The notes under the pieces: model-generated
Told to the model about the DNA's origin: nothing
The model's input: only the letters and a program-made list of their open reading frames with translations
Databases searched by the model: none
Position numbers and translations under genes: made by a program
Shown: one piece after another, positions 1 through 7,851 of the stretch
Layout of the letters: every line of letters starts with the position of its first letter
Position numbering within the stretch: position 1 is the stretch's first letter
Source: Brevibacterium casei CIP 102111
GTDB taxonomy: Bacteria > Actinomycetota > Actinomycetes > Actinomycetales > Brevibacteriaceae
Direction: 5' to 3'
Length of the DNA: 64,000 nt
Assembly (NCBI RefSeq): GCF_900169275.1
Contig: NZ_FXZC01000004.1
Location: 310,001 to 374,000 of the forward strand

Positions 1-14
1 CAAGGAAAGAAACA

Positions 15-311
15 ATGTCACGTCGCGCTCGCGAATTAACAGTGGATCAGACAGCCCTGGTTGCGGCTGTGCGCAGAATTTCACGGCAGCGAACCAAGAT
101 CAACACGAACTACGTCATGTCCATCCTCCGCGCACGCGAGGAGGGAGCCACCTTCGGTGCCATCGCCGAGGCCGCAGGCACCTCCTCCCAGGCAGTGCAG
201 GAGATCGTGCGCAGGCACGGGCGTGTGCAGCGCTCCGAGGGATCGGGCGACGCTGCTCGGAAGCAGCCCGAATCGGTCGGCGCCGAAGCGCCGGCAGCAG
301 CCGCCGAGTGA
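15..311 (+). CDS. Small helix-turn-helix-like protein, hypothetical
   Basis: A 98-residue protein whose ATG follows an AAGGAAAG-like SD, so this start is well supported. Residues 40-67 (from RAREEGATFG through AIAEAAGTSSQAVQEIVRRH) look like a compact helix-turn-helix of the kind that scans for 'TSSQAVQ' recognition helices. The N-terminus is basic, and the last 25 residues are a low-complexity Ala/Pro/Glu tail that is probably disordered. No catalytic motif is seen. It could be a small DNA-binding protein, but I do not recognise a named family. A 9-bp stem terminator follows the stop, so it appears to be transcribed alone or as the last gene of an operon that begins outside the window. Confidence 0.7.
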   Translation: MSRRARELTVDQTALVAAVRRISRQRTKINTNYVMSILRAREEGATFGAIAEAAGTSSQAVQEIVRRHGRVQRSEGSGDAARKQPESVGAEAPAAAAE

Positions 312-327
312 CGCAGTCGGGCAGGGT

Positions 328-349
328 GACGGCGGGACGACCCGCCGTC
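328..349 (+). terminator. Hairpin after the first gene
   Basis: GACGGCGGG (328-336) and CCCGCCGTC (341-349) form a perfect 9-bp stem with a 4-nt loop, 17 nt after the stop codon at 311. There is no U-tract, as is common for actinobacterial terminators. Confidence 0.6.
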
Positions 350-705
350 GGCCTCCCCGTGTGCGTTGATGCGAGATGGGCGTAGTGCCCCGAGATCGTG
401 AATTTTTATAGGGTAAGGCAAATTGTAGCCATTCCGGTTTATCGGACAATTCGACCGGTGTTTACACGGTAAGTTGTCGAATTCTTCAATGAACAATTCG
501 GCTGGTCATCTTGTCTTTTCCCGCTGGCAGGGATCCCTCATTTCACTGCGGTCGCAGCGGGCCCGCCCCGTGCGGAATCCGCACCCCTGCCGGGGTGGGA
601 GTCGAGCCCATGCTGAAACCTCAGCCCGACCCCGGCCGGGGCATCGGCCGGACCCTCGGTGGGACGCGAACCGGACTCGCGGATCGTGCGCGTTAGAGTG
701 GCGGC
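350..705. other. Gene-free stretch with AT-rich island and short repeats
   Basis: No convincing gene. Positions 396-500 are much more AT-rich than anything nearby. They contain a 15-bp imperfect direct repeat (GGACAATTCGACCGG at 444-458, GAACAATTCGGCTGG at 491-505), and an inverted-sense relative reads TTGTCGAATTC at 474-484. This resembles a regulator-binding region or promoter. Further right, GTGCGGAATCCGCAC (570-584) is a perfect palindrome and CACCCC/GGGGTG form another hairpin at 582-597. Short ORFs here read as GC-rich noise. Confidence 0.4.
694..699 (+). promoter_or_regulatory. -10 element for a leaderless phosphatase mRNA
   Basis: TAGAGT fits the TAnnnT -10 consensus and is followed by exactly 6 nt and then the ATG at 706. 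Transcription would start at or next to the A of the start codon, and there is no SD sequence. A good -35 is not visible. Confidence 0.5.
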
Positions 706-1692
706 ATGAGCGCATCCACGCACCTGCCCGCCGACCTCGCCGCGGACCCTCTCGTCCGCATCGCCGCTGACCTGGCCGTCATCGCCTGGGAGCGGATGAC
801 GGCATGGCGGGCATCGCTCGGTGCCGATCTCGACGAGTCGGTCGTCGACACGAAGACCTCGCCGAACGACCTCGTCACCCTCGCCGACGCGCAGATCGAA
901 GCACTCGTGCGCGGGTACCTCAGCGCTGTGCGTCCCGGTGACCTCATGGTCGGCGAGGAGGGCGCCGAGGCGATCGACCCGGTGGAGTTCTTCGACCGCG
1001 ATCTGCTGCGCCGCCTCGCCGCGTTCGATCCTGTCGCCGGGACCCTCGCCGAGGTGACCGCGGGTGACGCCGAGGGCCGGTTCGAATGGCACGTCGACCC
1101 GATCGACGGCACCGTCAACTTCGTCCGCGGCATCGAGCACTTCGCCTTCTCCGTCGGCGTCCTCGACACTGCGACCGACGCCTGGGCAGTCGGACTCGTC
1201 GCCTCTCCCGGGCTCGGAGCCACATGGGTGGCCGGACGGTCTCGGGGTGCCTACCGCGTCGAGGGTCGGCTCTTCGACCGGATGCCGGAGCCGGATCTCA
1301 GCGCCGCCGGTGCCCCCGCCGCCGGCGTGCCCGCGGCGGCCACGTCCGCGACTCGGCTCTCGGGGGCGCCCGTCGGTCTCTCGGGACGGCTGCTCGCGAC
1401 CGGGTTCGCCTACCGCGGTGACAACCGCGGCCGACAGCTGGCCAAGCTGCCCGCTCTCATGGACGGCTATGACGACATCCGCCGCTGCGGGTCGGCCGCG
1501 CTCGATCTCTGCATGGTCGCCGAGGGGCGGGTCACGTGCTACGCCGAGCGCGGGCTCGGCATCTACGACTACGCCGGCGGCGCCCTCGTCGCCGAGGAGG
1601 CTGGAGCCTTCGTTCATCGCGGGGGCAGTGGCGGTCCGACGGCCGCGGCCGATTCGGCCGCAGAGCTCGCGCGCCTCATCGACACCATCTGA
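706..1692 (+). CDS. Inositol monophosphatase family protein
   Basis: A 328-residue Mg2+-dependent sugar-phosphatase-fold protein. The family hydrolyses myo-inositol-1-phosphate, histidinol phosphate, FBP or PAP, so the substrate is open. Diagnostic motifs are all present: a TKTSPNDLVTLAD segment (50-61), GEE metal ligands (83-85), DPIDGT (131-136), and the C-terminal D288 in IYDYAGGALVAEEAG, where the family usually has a WDxAAG motif. Length is above the usual 260-290 because of an Ala/Gly/Pro-rich insertion at about 198-225 between the two lobes. The start is leaderless, with a -10 element 6 nt upstream. It is monocistronic; the next gene has its own iron-box promoter. Confidence 0.85.
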   Translation: MSASTHLPADLAADPLVRIAADLAVIAWERMTAWRASLGADLDESVVDTKTSPNDLVTLADAQIEALVRGYLSAVRPGDLMVGEEGAEAIDPVEFFDRDLLRRLAAFDPVAGTLAEVTAGDAEGRFEWHVDPIDGTVNFVRGIEHFAFSVGVLDTATDAWAVGLVASPGLGATWVAGRSRGAYRVEGRLFDRMPEPDLSAAGAPAAGVPAAATSATRLSGAPVGLSGRLLATGFAYRGDNRGRQLAKLPALMDGYDDIRRCGSAALDLCMVAEGRVTCYAERGLGIYDYAGGALVAEEAGAFVHRGGSGGPTAAADSAAELARLIDTI

Positions 1693-1798
1693 GGCCGGGA
1701 CTCGACCCGGTCGACCTGCGCCGATACTCGTTCGAGAGCCTCGGCGCGGGAACTGTGACAGGGATAACGCAAGACAGGCGTCGTCTATTTCTGAGAGA

Positions 1799-1817
1799 TT
1801 AGGCTAAGCTAACTCAC
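1799..1817 (+). promoter_or_regulatory. DtxR/IdeR-type iron box
   Basis: TTAGGCTAAGCTAACTCAC matches 14 of 19 positions of the DtxR/IdeR consensus TTAGGTTAGGCTAACCTAA and keeps the TTAGG / CTAAC core halves. It lies 47 nt before the siderophore-binding lipoprotein gene and covers the plausible -10 (TAAGCT). An Fe2+-loaded repressor here would silence the whole importer operon when iron is replete. Confidence 0.75.
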
Positions 1818-1864
1818 AGATGGCTCACATCTGCGTACCGATCGCCTCAAGGAAGTAGAACACG

Positions 1865-2854
1865 ATGATCTCGACCCGCCTCCGCCTCGGCGCCGCCCTC
1901 GGTGTCCTGGCCCTGGCCCTGTCCGGCTGCTCCTCCGCGGAGTCCGAAGCCCAGGCCGACACCGCCGCCTCGAGCACGATCAAGGTCGAGGACAACAACG
2001 GCACGCAGACCGTGACGACCCCTCCGACCTCCGTCGTCGCCACGGACAACCGCACCTTCGAGACACTCGACGCGTGGGGCATCAAGCTGAGCGCGGGCGC
2101 CCGCGGCCTCATGCCGCAGGGGCTCTCCTACACGAGCGACGAGTCGATCCCCGACCTCGGCACCCACCGTGAGCCGGACCTCGAGCAGGTCGCCGCCGCC
2201 AAGCCCGACCTCATCGTCAACGGGCAGCGCTTCGCCCAGTTCCACGACGATCTGCAGAAGCTCGCCCCCGAGGCCGTTGTCCTCGAGCTCGACCCGCGCG
2301 ACGGCGAAGCCTTCGACGAGGAGCTGCGTCGTCAGACCACCGTCCTCGGTGAGGTCTTCGGCAAGCAGGACGAGGCGAAGAAGCTCGTCGAGGACTTCGA
2401 CGCCTCGATCGACCGCGCCAAGGCCGCCTACAACGGCAGCGACAAGGCGATGGGCGTCATCACCACCGCCGGCGACATCGGCTACGTCGCCCCGTCGGTC
2501 GGCCGCACCGTCGGACCGGTCTTCGACATCCTCGACCTCGATCCGGCCCTCGAGGTCGAAGGCGGCAGCGAAGGCGACAAGGGCGACGACATCTCCGTCG
2601 AGGCGATCGCCGAGTCCCAGCCTGACCTCATGATCGTCATGGACCGCGACGCCTCCTTCACCGCCGACCGGCGGGAGAAGGGATCGGCTCCGGCCGCCGA
2701 GGTGCTCGAGAAGTCCGAAGCCCTCAAGGACGTTCCCGCGGTGAAGAACGACAAGATCGTCTACTTCCCCGAGGACACCTACCTCAACGAGAGCATCCAG
2801 ACGTACACCGAGTTCTTCAACGGCTTCGCCGACAAGCTCGAAGCGCAGAAGTAA
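1865..2854 (+). CDS. Iron-siderophore ABC transporter, substrate-binding lipoprotein
   Basis: A 329-residue periplasmic-binding-type protein anchored by a lipobox (LALSGC, acylated C22) after a short signal peptide. The mature protein has the FepB/FatB/CeuE class III layout: an N-terminal lobe with TPPTSVVATDNRTFETLDAWG, then the EPDLEQVAAAKPDLI segment, a long linking helix, and a C-terminal lobe. It is most like binding proteins for catecholate or mixed siderophores (FatB/YclQ type); the exact ligand cannot be read from sequence. The start is fixed by the SD AAGGAAG 10 nt upstream. It is the first gene of the importer operon, downstream of an iron box. Confidence 0.9.
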   Translation: MISTRLRLGAALGVLALALSGCSSAESEAQADTAASSTIKVEDNNGTQTVTTPPTSVVATDNRTFETLDAWGIKLSAGARGLMPQGLSYTSDESIPDLGTHREPDLEQVAAAKPDLIVNGQRFAQFHDDLQKLAPEAVVLELDPRDGEAFDEELRRQTTVLGEVFGKQDEAKKLVEDFDASIDRAKAAYNGSDKAMGVITTAGDIGYVAPSVGRTVGPVFDILDLDPALEVEGGSEGDKGDDISVEAIAESQPDLMIVMDRDASFTADRREKGSAPAAEVLEKSEALKDVPAVKNDKIVYFPEDTYLNESIQTYTEFFNGFADKLEAQK

Positions 2855-2863
2855 GCAGAACCG

Positions 2864-2920
2864 GGTGCGGGTGAGACCCGCACCGGAACCACCGCGGCGG
2901 CGCCCACGCGCCGCCGCGGT
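2864..2920 (+). terminator. Two stacked hairpins between binding protein and permease
   Basis: GGTGCGGGT/ACCCGCACC (2864-2872 with 2876-2884) and ACCGCGGCGGCG/CGCCGCCGCGGT (2891-2902 with 2909-2920) are two perfect stems in the 84-nt gap. Such structures after a binding-protein gene usually attenuate read-through or protect upstream mRNA, giving more binding protein than permease. Confidence 0.55.
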
Positions 2921-2938
2921 GCGAGCGGGAACGGCAGC

Positions 2939-4021
2939 ATGACGAACTCAGGGACCACGGACGACCGGACGGCCGCCTCGGCGAACGACCGCCTCGGCGA
3001 GGACACGAACGAGCCCCAGGACACGGACGGCACCGGCAGGACCGGCAGGACCGGTCGCCCGGCGACGAGTCGGGGACCGCTCTTCAGCTGGCAGCTGGGA
3101 CTCGCGACCCTCGCGGTGGCGGGCCTCCTTGTCGCCTCCCTGCTCACCGGGGTCTACGACATCTTCGGCGCCGCCGACGGGGCGGAGATGTTCCAGATCA
3201 CCCGGGTCCCGCGGACCGTCGCGCTCGTCCTCGCCGGCGCGGCGATGGCGATGTGCGGGCTCGTCATGCAGCTGCTCACGCAGAACCGATTCGTCGAGCC
3301 GACGACGACGGGCACGACGGAATGGGCGGGCCTCGGGCTCATGCTCACCGTCATCATCTACCCCGAGGCGACGATCGTGCAGCGGATGATCGGCGCGATC
3401 CTCGCCGCCTTCATCGGCACCCTCGTCTTCTTCCTCTTCCTCCGCCGCGTCTCCCTGAAGTCCTCGCTCATCGTCCCCATCGTCGGGATCATGCTCGGCG
3501 CCGTCGTCGGAGCGGTCTCGACCTTCATCGCTGTGTCCACGGACATGCTCCAGAGCCTCGGGATCTGGTTCGCCGGCAGCTTCACCTCGATCCTGCGCGG
3601 ACAGTACGAGGTCCTCTGGATCGTCGCGATCGTCGTCGTCGCCGTGTTCATCACCGCCGACCGATTCACCGTCGCGGGCCTGGGCAAGGAGATCTCGACG
3701 AGCGTCGGACTCAAGTACAACCAGATCATCCTCATCGGCACCGTCCTCGTGGCCATTGCCACCGGCGTCGTCACCGTCGTCGTCGGCAACCTCCCCTTCC
3801 TCGGGCTCATCGTGCCCAACATCGTCTCGATGATGCGCGGCGACGACCTGCGCTCGAACCTGCCGTGGGTGTGCCTGCTCGGGATCGCGATCGTCACCGT
3901 CTGCGACCTCATCGGCCGGCTCATCATCGCCCCCTTCGAGATCCCCGTCTCCCTCATCCTCGGCATCGTCGGGGCCGCCGTCTTCATCGTCCTGCTGCTG
4001 CGGCAGCGGAGGAGGAGCTGA
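2939..4021 (+). CDS. FecCD-family siderophore permease 1
   Basis: A 360-residue inner-membrane permease of the BtuC/FecCD family. A hydrophilic, Asp/Thr/Gly-rich N-terminal tail of about 45 residues precedes roughly nine to ten membrane helices. Family landmarks include PRTVALVLAGAAMAMCGLVMQ near the front, a TTGTTEWAGLG segment, and NLPFLGLIVPNIVSMMRG, the cytoplasmic coupling region contacting the ATPase. It pairs with the next permease to form the import channel. The ATG is 84 nt after the lipoprotein stop. Resemblance is to YclN/FatD/CeuB-type subunits. Confidence 0.88.
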   Translation: MTNSGTTDDRTAASANDRLGEDTNEPQDTDGTGRTGRTGRPATSRGPLFSWQLGLATLAVAGLLVASLLTGVYDIFGAADGAEMFQITRVPRTVALVLAGAAMAMCGLVMQLLTQNRFVEPTTTGTTEWAGLGLMLTVIIYPEATIVQRMIGAILAAFIGTLVFFLFLRRVSLKSSLIVPIVGIMLGAVVGAVSTFIAVSTDMLQSLGIWFAGSFTSILRGQYEVLWIVAIVVVAVFITADRFTVAGLGKEISTSVGLKYNQIILIGTVLVAIATGVVTVVVGNLPFLGLIVPNIVSMMRGDDLRSNLPWVCLLGIAIVTVCDLIGRLIIAPFEIPVSLILGIVGAAVFIVLLLRQRRRS

Positions 4022-4022
4022 C

Positions 4023-5108
4023 ATGCGCAGCATGGACGCCGACGACCGCGGTGCGGAACCGCGCACTTCCGAGACCACCCCGGCAGCCGCCTCGGCGAGG
4101 ACGACCGGACGCCATTCGGGGGCACTGACGACGGCTGCGGCCCGTCGACGGTACTGGACGATCATGGGCGTGCTCGCGGCGGCCGCGCTCGGGATCGCCT
4201 TCGGACTCCTCGCGTGGGACAACCCGCTGCCGATCACGGACGAAGGCTTCTGGCTCATCGCGGGCCTGCGCGGACGCAGCCTCGTCGTCCTCATCATCGT
4301 CGCCCTGTGCCAGGCGTTCGCGACGGTCGCGTTCCAGACGGTGACGAACAACCGGATCATCACGCCCTCGATCATGGGCTTCGAGTCGCTCTACGTTGCG
4401 ATCCAGACGGCGACGATGTACTTCTTCGGGGTGACCGCACTCGTCGAGCTGCGCGGGGTGCTGCCCTTCACGATGCAGCTGGTCGCGATGATCGGGCTCT
4501 CGCTCGCCCTCTACGGCTGGCTGCTCTCGGGGAAGTACGCGAACGTCGAGGTCATGCTCCTCGTCGGCATCGTCATCGGCGGCGGACTCGGAGCGGTGGC
4601 GACGTTCATGCAGCGCACGCTCACCCCGAGCGAGTTCGACGTCCTCTCCGCCCGCCTCTTCGGCTCGATCGCGAACTCCGATGCGACCTACCTGCCGGTG
4701 GCGATCCCCCTCTGCCTCATCGCATGTGCGGCCATCTACCTGTCCGCGCCGCGGCTCAACGTGCTCGCGCTGGGCAAGGACGTGACCGGCAACCTCGGGC
4801 TCAGCCACAGGGCCGCGACGATCACAATCCTCTTCTTCGTCTCGATCCTCATGGCGGTGTCGGTGTCGATGATCGGGCCGATGATCTTCCTCGGCTTCCT
4901 CGTCGCGATGCTCTCCTACCAGTTCTCCGACACCTACGACCATCGGTACGTGCTGCCGATGGCGGGCCTGCTCGGGTTCGTCATCCTCGGCGGGGCGTAC
5001 TTCATCCTCAAGAACATCTTCTACGCCGAAGGCGTGGTCTCCATCATCATCGAAGTCATCGGCGGAGGCGTGTTCCTCTTCGTCATCATGCGGAAGGGTC
5101 GACTGTGA
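4023..5108 (+). CDS. FecCD-family siderophore permease 2
   Basis: A 361-residue second FecCD permease (YclO/FatC/CeuC type) with a polar N-terminal tail of about 40 residues and the same multi-helix core. Markers are FATVAFQTVTNNRIITPSIMG, the LGKDVTGNLGLSH loop and MIGPMIFLGFLVAMLSYQ. It starts one base after the preceding stop, and AGGAGGAG at the end of the first permease serves as its SD. Its own stop overlaps the GTG of the ATPase gene, so the three cytoplasmic-facing subunits are translationally coupled. Confidence 0.88.
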   Translation: MRSMDADDRGAEPRTSETTPAAASARTTGRHSGALTTAAARRRYWTIMGVLAAAALGIAFGLLAWDNPLPITDEGFWLIAGLRGRSLVVLIIVALCQAFATVAFQTVTNNRIITPSIMGFESLYVAIQTATMYFFGVTALVELRGVLPFTMQLVAMIGLSLALYGWLLSGKYANVEVMLLVGIVIGGGLGAVATFMQRTLTPSEFDVLSARLFGSIANSDATYLPVAIPLCLIACAAIYLSAPRLNVLALGKDVTGNLGLSHRAATITILFFVSILMAVSVSMIGPMIFLGFLVAMLSYQFSDTYDHRYVLPMAGLLGFVILGGAYFILKNIFYAEGVVSIIIEVIGGGVFLFVIMRKGRL

Positions 5109-5860
5109 TCACACTCGGCGACGTGGCCAAGAACTACAGCGAGACCGTGCAGATCGGTCCCGTCGACGTGACGATCCCCGCCGGCGGGGTGACCGCGCTC
5201 GTCGGACCCAACGGGGCGGGGAAGTCGACGCTGCTGACGATGATCGGGCGCCTGCTCGACATCGATTCCGGGGCGATCGAGATCGCCGGATACGACGTCG
5301 CCTCGACGAAGTCGAAGGACCTCGCGAAGATCGTCTCCATCCTCCGCCAGGAGAACCACTTCATCACCCGGCTGACGATCCGCCAGCTCGTCGGCTTCGG
5401 CCGCTTCCCCTACTCGAAGGGGCGTCTGACCACGGCGGATGAGGAGATCATCTCCCGGGCGATCGACTTCCTCGAACTCGGCGAGCTCGAGAACCGCTTC
5501 ATCGACGAGCTCTCCGGCGGACAGCGGCAGCGCGCCTACGTCGCGATGGTGCTCGCCCAGGACACCGACTACGTCCTCCTCGACGAGCCGCTCAACAACC
5601 TCGACATGAAGCACTCCGTGCAGATGATGCAGCACCTGCGCCGAGCCGCGACCGAGATGGGGCGCACGATCGTCATCGTCATCCACGACATCAACTTCGC
5701 CGGCCACTACGCCGACCACATCTGCGCGGTGAAGAACGGGAAGGTCGCCGAGTTCGGCACCCCCGAGGAGATCATGACCGCCGAGGTGCTCACCCGGGTC
5801 TTCGACACCCCCGTCGACGTCGTCGACGGCCCCCGCGGCCGCCTCGCCGTCTACTACTGA
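5105..5860 (+). CDS. Siderophore ABC transporter ATPase
   Basis: A 251-residue ABC ATPase that energises the FecCD permease pair. It has Walker A GPNGAGKST (34-42), a Q-loop region at LRQENHF, signature LSGGQRQR (136-143), Walker B YVLLDEP (156-162) and an H-loop at VIVIHD. Length is typical for FepC/YclP-type subunits. I chose GTG 5105 because it overlaps the upstream stop (GTGA) and the protein then begins MITLGDVAKNY, the expected first beta strand. The same reading frame is open upstream, but that part overlaps permease 2 and is Arg/Pro-rich noise. Confidence 0.88.
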   Translation: MITLGDVAKNYSETVQIGPVDVTIPAGGVTALVGPNGAGKSTLLTMIGRLLDIDSGAIEIAGYDVASTKSKDLAKIVSILRQENHFITRLTIRQLVGFGRFPYSKGRLTTADEEIISRAIDFLELGELENRFIDELSGGQRQRAYVAMVLAQDTDYVLLDEPLNNLDMKHSVQMMQHLRRAATEMGRTIVIVIHDINFAGHYADHICAVKNGKVAEFGTPEEIMTAEVLTRVFDTPVDVVDGPRGRLAVYY

Positions 5861-5936
5861 GAGATGGTGGCCTGAGCGGTGGTGATCGTCCGCTGCTGAG
5901 CGGCGCCACCGCCGTGATGGCTGGCGCCGCCCGCGT

Positions 5937-6195
5937 TTGTGGTCGAAGAACCGAGGGTTTCAGGCCGAATCGGCGATTTTCCCTCGGTTCTTCGACCACA
6001 ACTCGCTGCAGCGCCGCAGTGCTTCTGAAGAACGTTGCAGCCCGCCCGCTGCTTGGGGATGCTGCCGCTCTCCTGCTGCTGAAGTTCACCGCAGCCCGCG
6101 CTCGTGGCTGGAGGGTTCCCCGCCCGCGTTTGTGGTCAATAAACCGAGGGTTTCAGGCCGAATCGGCGATTTTCCCTCGGTTCTTCGACCACAAA
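5937..6195. repeat. Pair of 65-bp palindromic elements, family P1
   Basis: Copy 1 has perfect 21-bp inverted arms at 5937-5957 and 5981-6001 with a 23-nt centre. Copy 2 (6129-6150 and 6174-6195) has the same 23-nt centre base for base and the same right arm, while its left arm differs at three positions. Both are preceded by CGCCCGCG. The centre itself holds GCCGAATCGGC. They lie 128 nt apart between the convergent siderophore ATPase and the membrane-protein gene; the DNA between them carries no gene. They could act as bidirectional terminators or be copies of a REP/MITE-like element. Confidence 0.8.
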
Positions 6196-6222
6196 CTCGC
6201 CGCGACCCGGCCCAAGAGCCCC

Positions 6223-6723
6223 TCAGCGGTCAATGGAACCGGGGGCGGCCGCCTCGGCGGGGACGCGGATCCACTTGCGTGCTCCGACGACGATGAGGGT
6301 GATGAGGCCGAGGATGAGCAGCCCGTCGGCGGCGATGTAGACGAGATGCATGGCCGATCCGCCGTCGTCGATGCCGGCGAGCACGGCGTCCGTGCGCTGG
6401 TTGAGCAGGGGTCGGACGAATGCGACCTTGAGGATGAGCACGCCGATGATTCCGCTGGTGAGACCGCGGAAGAGCGGTCCGACTCCGTCCTTGAGGATCG
6501 CCCAGAGGAGGATGACGGCGATGACGATCTCGACCCAGTTCATCGCCGTGAACACGAGGCGGCCGATGCCCAGTCCCAGCGGGATCGTGATGCCCGGAGC
6601 CTGGAACTTCAGCGGCGCCTCGATGAGCGAGATGCCGATGATGAGACCGAGCCACACCGCCGGGAGGATGAGACGCGCCGAGGCGGCGAGCCGGGAGTCC
6701 TGGGAACCGAGAGCATTGACCAT
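6223..6723 (-). CDS. Conserved four-helix membrane protein, unknown function
   Basis: A 166-residue integral membrane protein with about four predicted helices (around 15-38, 52-80, 88-105, 130-152). A conserved-looking LIGISLIEAPLKFQAPG stretch follows helix 1, with Glu and Pro inside the hydrophobic region, a pattern also seen in DUF4149-like proteins. No catalytic residues are evident. It begins 9 nt after the CPBP protease stop on the same strand, so the two are probably co-transcribed. Its stop lies just beyond palindromic repeat P1. The assignment beyond 'membrane protein' is tentative. Confidence 0.65.
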   Translation of the reverse strand: MVNALGSQDSRLAASARLILPAVWLGLIIGISLIEAPLKFQAPGITIPLGLGIGRLVFTAMNWVEIVIAVILLWAILKDGVGPLFRGLTSGIIGVLILKVAFVRPLLNQRTDAVLAGIDDGGSAMHLVYIAADGLLILGLITLIVVGARKWIRVPAEAAAPGSIDR

Positions 6724-6732
6724 GCCTGAATT

Positions 6733-7665
6733 CTACGCCTCGTAGAAGTCGCGTCCTCGGCCGGCACCGCCTCGGCGACGGTAGAGGAGGATGCCGAGCA
6801 CGATCGCTCCGAGGGCGAAGAACGGGGTCGAGGCGATGTCGGGAACCGAGAGGTTCGCGGTGTCGCCGACATCGCGGAGGCCGAGCCCGCGCTGGTCGAC
6901 GGCGAAGAAGACGACGTTGTACCCGCCGTGGACGCCGATCGCACCCCACAGATGGCGCTGCCAGACGACGAGCAGGCCCGCGAAGATCGCATAGGAGAGG
7001 ACGAAGGCGCCGTAGAGCGGGGTGAAGCCGGGGTTGCCGACGTGAATTGCGAGGAAGAAGAGCGCCTGGAGGACGACGGCGGGGCCGAGTCCGATCCACC
7101 ACGAAGTCCCGCGCAGGAGCAGGCCGCGGGCGACGACCTCCTCGCCGGCGCCCTGGGCGATGTAGGTGACGAGGTAGAGCACGGCGACGACGGCGAGGAC
7201 GATCCCGGAGGGGAGGGTGGCCGGCTCGGCCGGGCGCACCCATCCGCCGCTCCAGGCGATCGCTGTGCCGCCGGCGCTCACAGCCGCACCGACGAGCAGG
7301 CCGATGACCGCGGATCCCCAGCGCGGGCGGGTGACCCCGATCGCCTTCAAACCGACTCCGAGCCGCCGCCGGAGGTAGATCGCGATGATCCCGACGGTGG
7401 CGACGATCGCGACGAGGTAGCCGAGGGCGCGACCCGATCCGTCTGGGAGGGTCCACGGCTGGGTGTCGGTGATGCCGAGCGCGAGGAGCGGGAGGATGCC
7501 GATGGCGTTGAACGCGAAGCCGAACACCGAGAGGAGGCCGGCGATGACGAGGATCTCGACGACTCCGATGACTCGGCGGGTCGGGCGGGCATCGCGGGCT
7601 CCGGTGGGGACGGGGAGGCCGTGGCCAGGGGAATCTGCGGGGGAGGGGTGCTGGGAAGCGGGCAT
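6733..7665 (-). CDS. CPBP-family intramembrane metalloprotease
   Basis: A 310-residue membrane protein of the CAAX-protease/bacteriocin-processing (CPBP, Abi) superfamily. The four motifs are visible: E175-E176-xxx-R180 (GEEVVARGLL), FLAIH with H208, HGGYN with H246 and N250, and helices around them. These residues form the glutamyl/zinc-type active site in the family; substrates are usually unknown. I favour ATG 7665, which has AGGAC 9 nt upstream. ATG 7686 is possible, and the longer frame to 7869 would run into the divergent amidohydrolase start. The N-terminal 30 residues are polar. Confidence 0.82.
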   Translation of the reverse strand: MPASQHPSPADSPGHGLPVPTGARDARPTRRVIGVVEILVIAGLLSVFGFAFNAIGILPLLALGITDTQPWTLPDGSGRALGYLVAIVATVGIIAIYLRRRLGVGLKAIGVTRPRWGSAVIGLLVGAAVSAGGTAIAWSGGWVRPAEPATLPSGIVLAVVAVLYLVTYIAQGAGEEVVARGLLLRGTSWWIGLGPAVVLQALFFLAIHVGNPGFTPLYGAFVLSYAIFAGLLVVWQRHLWGAIGVHGGYNVVFFAVDQRGLGLRDVGDTANLSVPDIASTPFFALGAIVLGILLYRRRGGAGRGRDFYEA

Positions 7666-7839
7666 GCCACCATTGTCCTGAGTCATCGTTTGCAACCACA
7701 ACTGACGGGTCGGCCGGGAGGTCGGAACGCGTATCTGGGTCGGGCCGGTGGTGCGGTCGGACCGGGCCTCTGTACCGTGCCGACGAGGCAGTCGGAACGC
7801 GGCTCGCGGCGGGGTCGACAGAGCGGTGGAATCGCGCCT

Positions 7840-7845
7840 TAGACT
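7840..7845 (+). promoter_or_regulatory. -10 element for a leaderless amidohydrolase mRNA
   Basis: TAGACT is followed by 6 nt and the ATG at 7852, with no SD sequence. The spacing puts the transcription start at the initiation codon. Confidence 0.5.
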
Positions 7846-7851
7846 GGGCGA

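Noticed and set aside
570-620. Possible tRNA-like arms near 600
   Set aside because: Palindromes exist but no anticodon arm, acceptor stem or T-loop sequence could be fitted.
4214-5104. Long open frame upstream of the siderophore ATPase, in the same frame
   Set aside because: It lies inside the second permease and its product is Arg/Pro-rich. The ATPase starts at GTG 5105, overlapping the permease stop.
5861-6222. Possible insertion-sequence remnant around the P1 palindromes
   Set aside because: No transposase fragment or target duplication was found in the gap; only the palindromes are supported.
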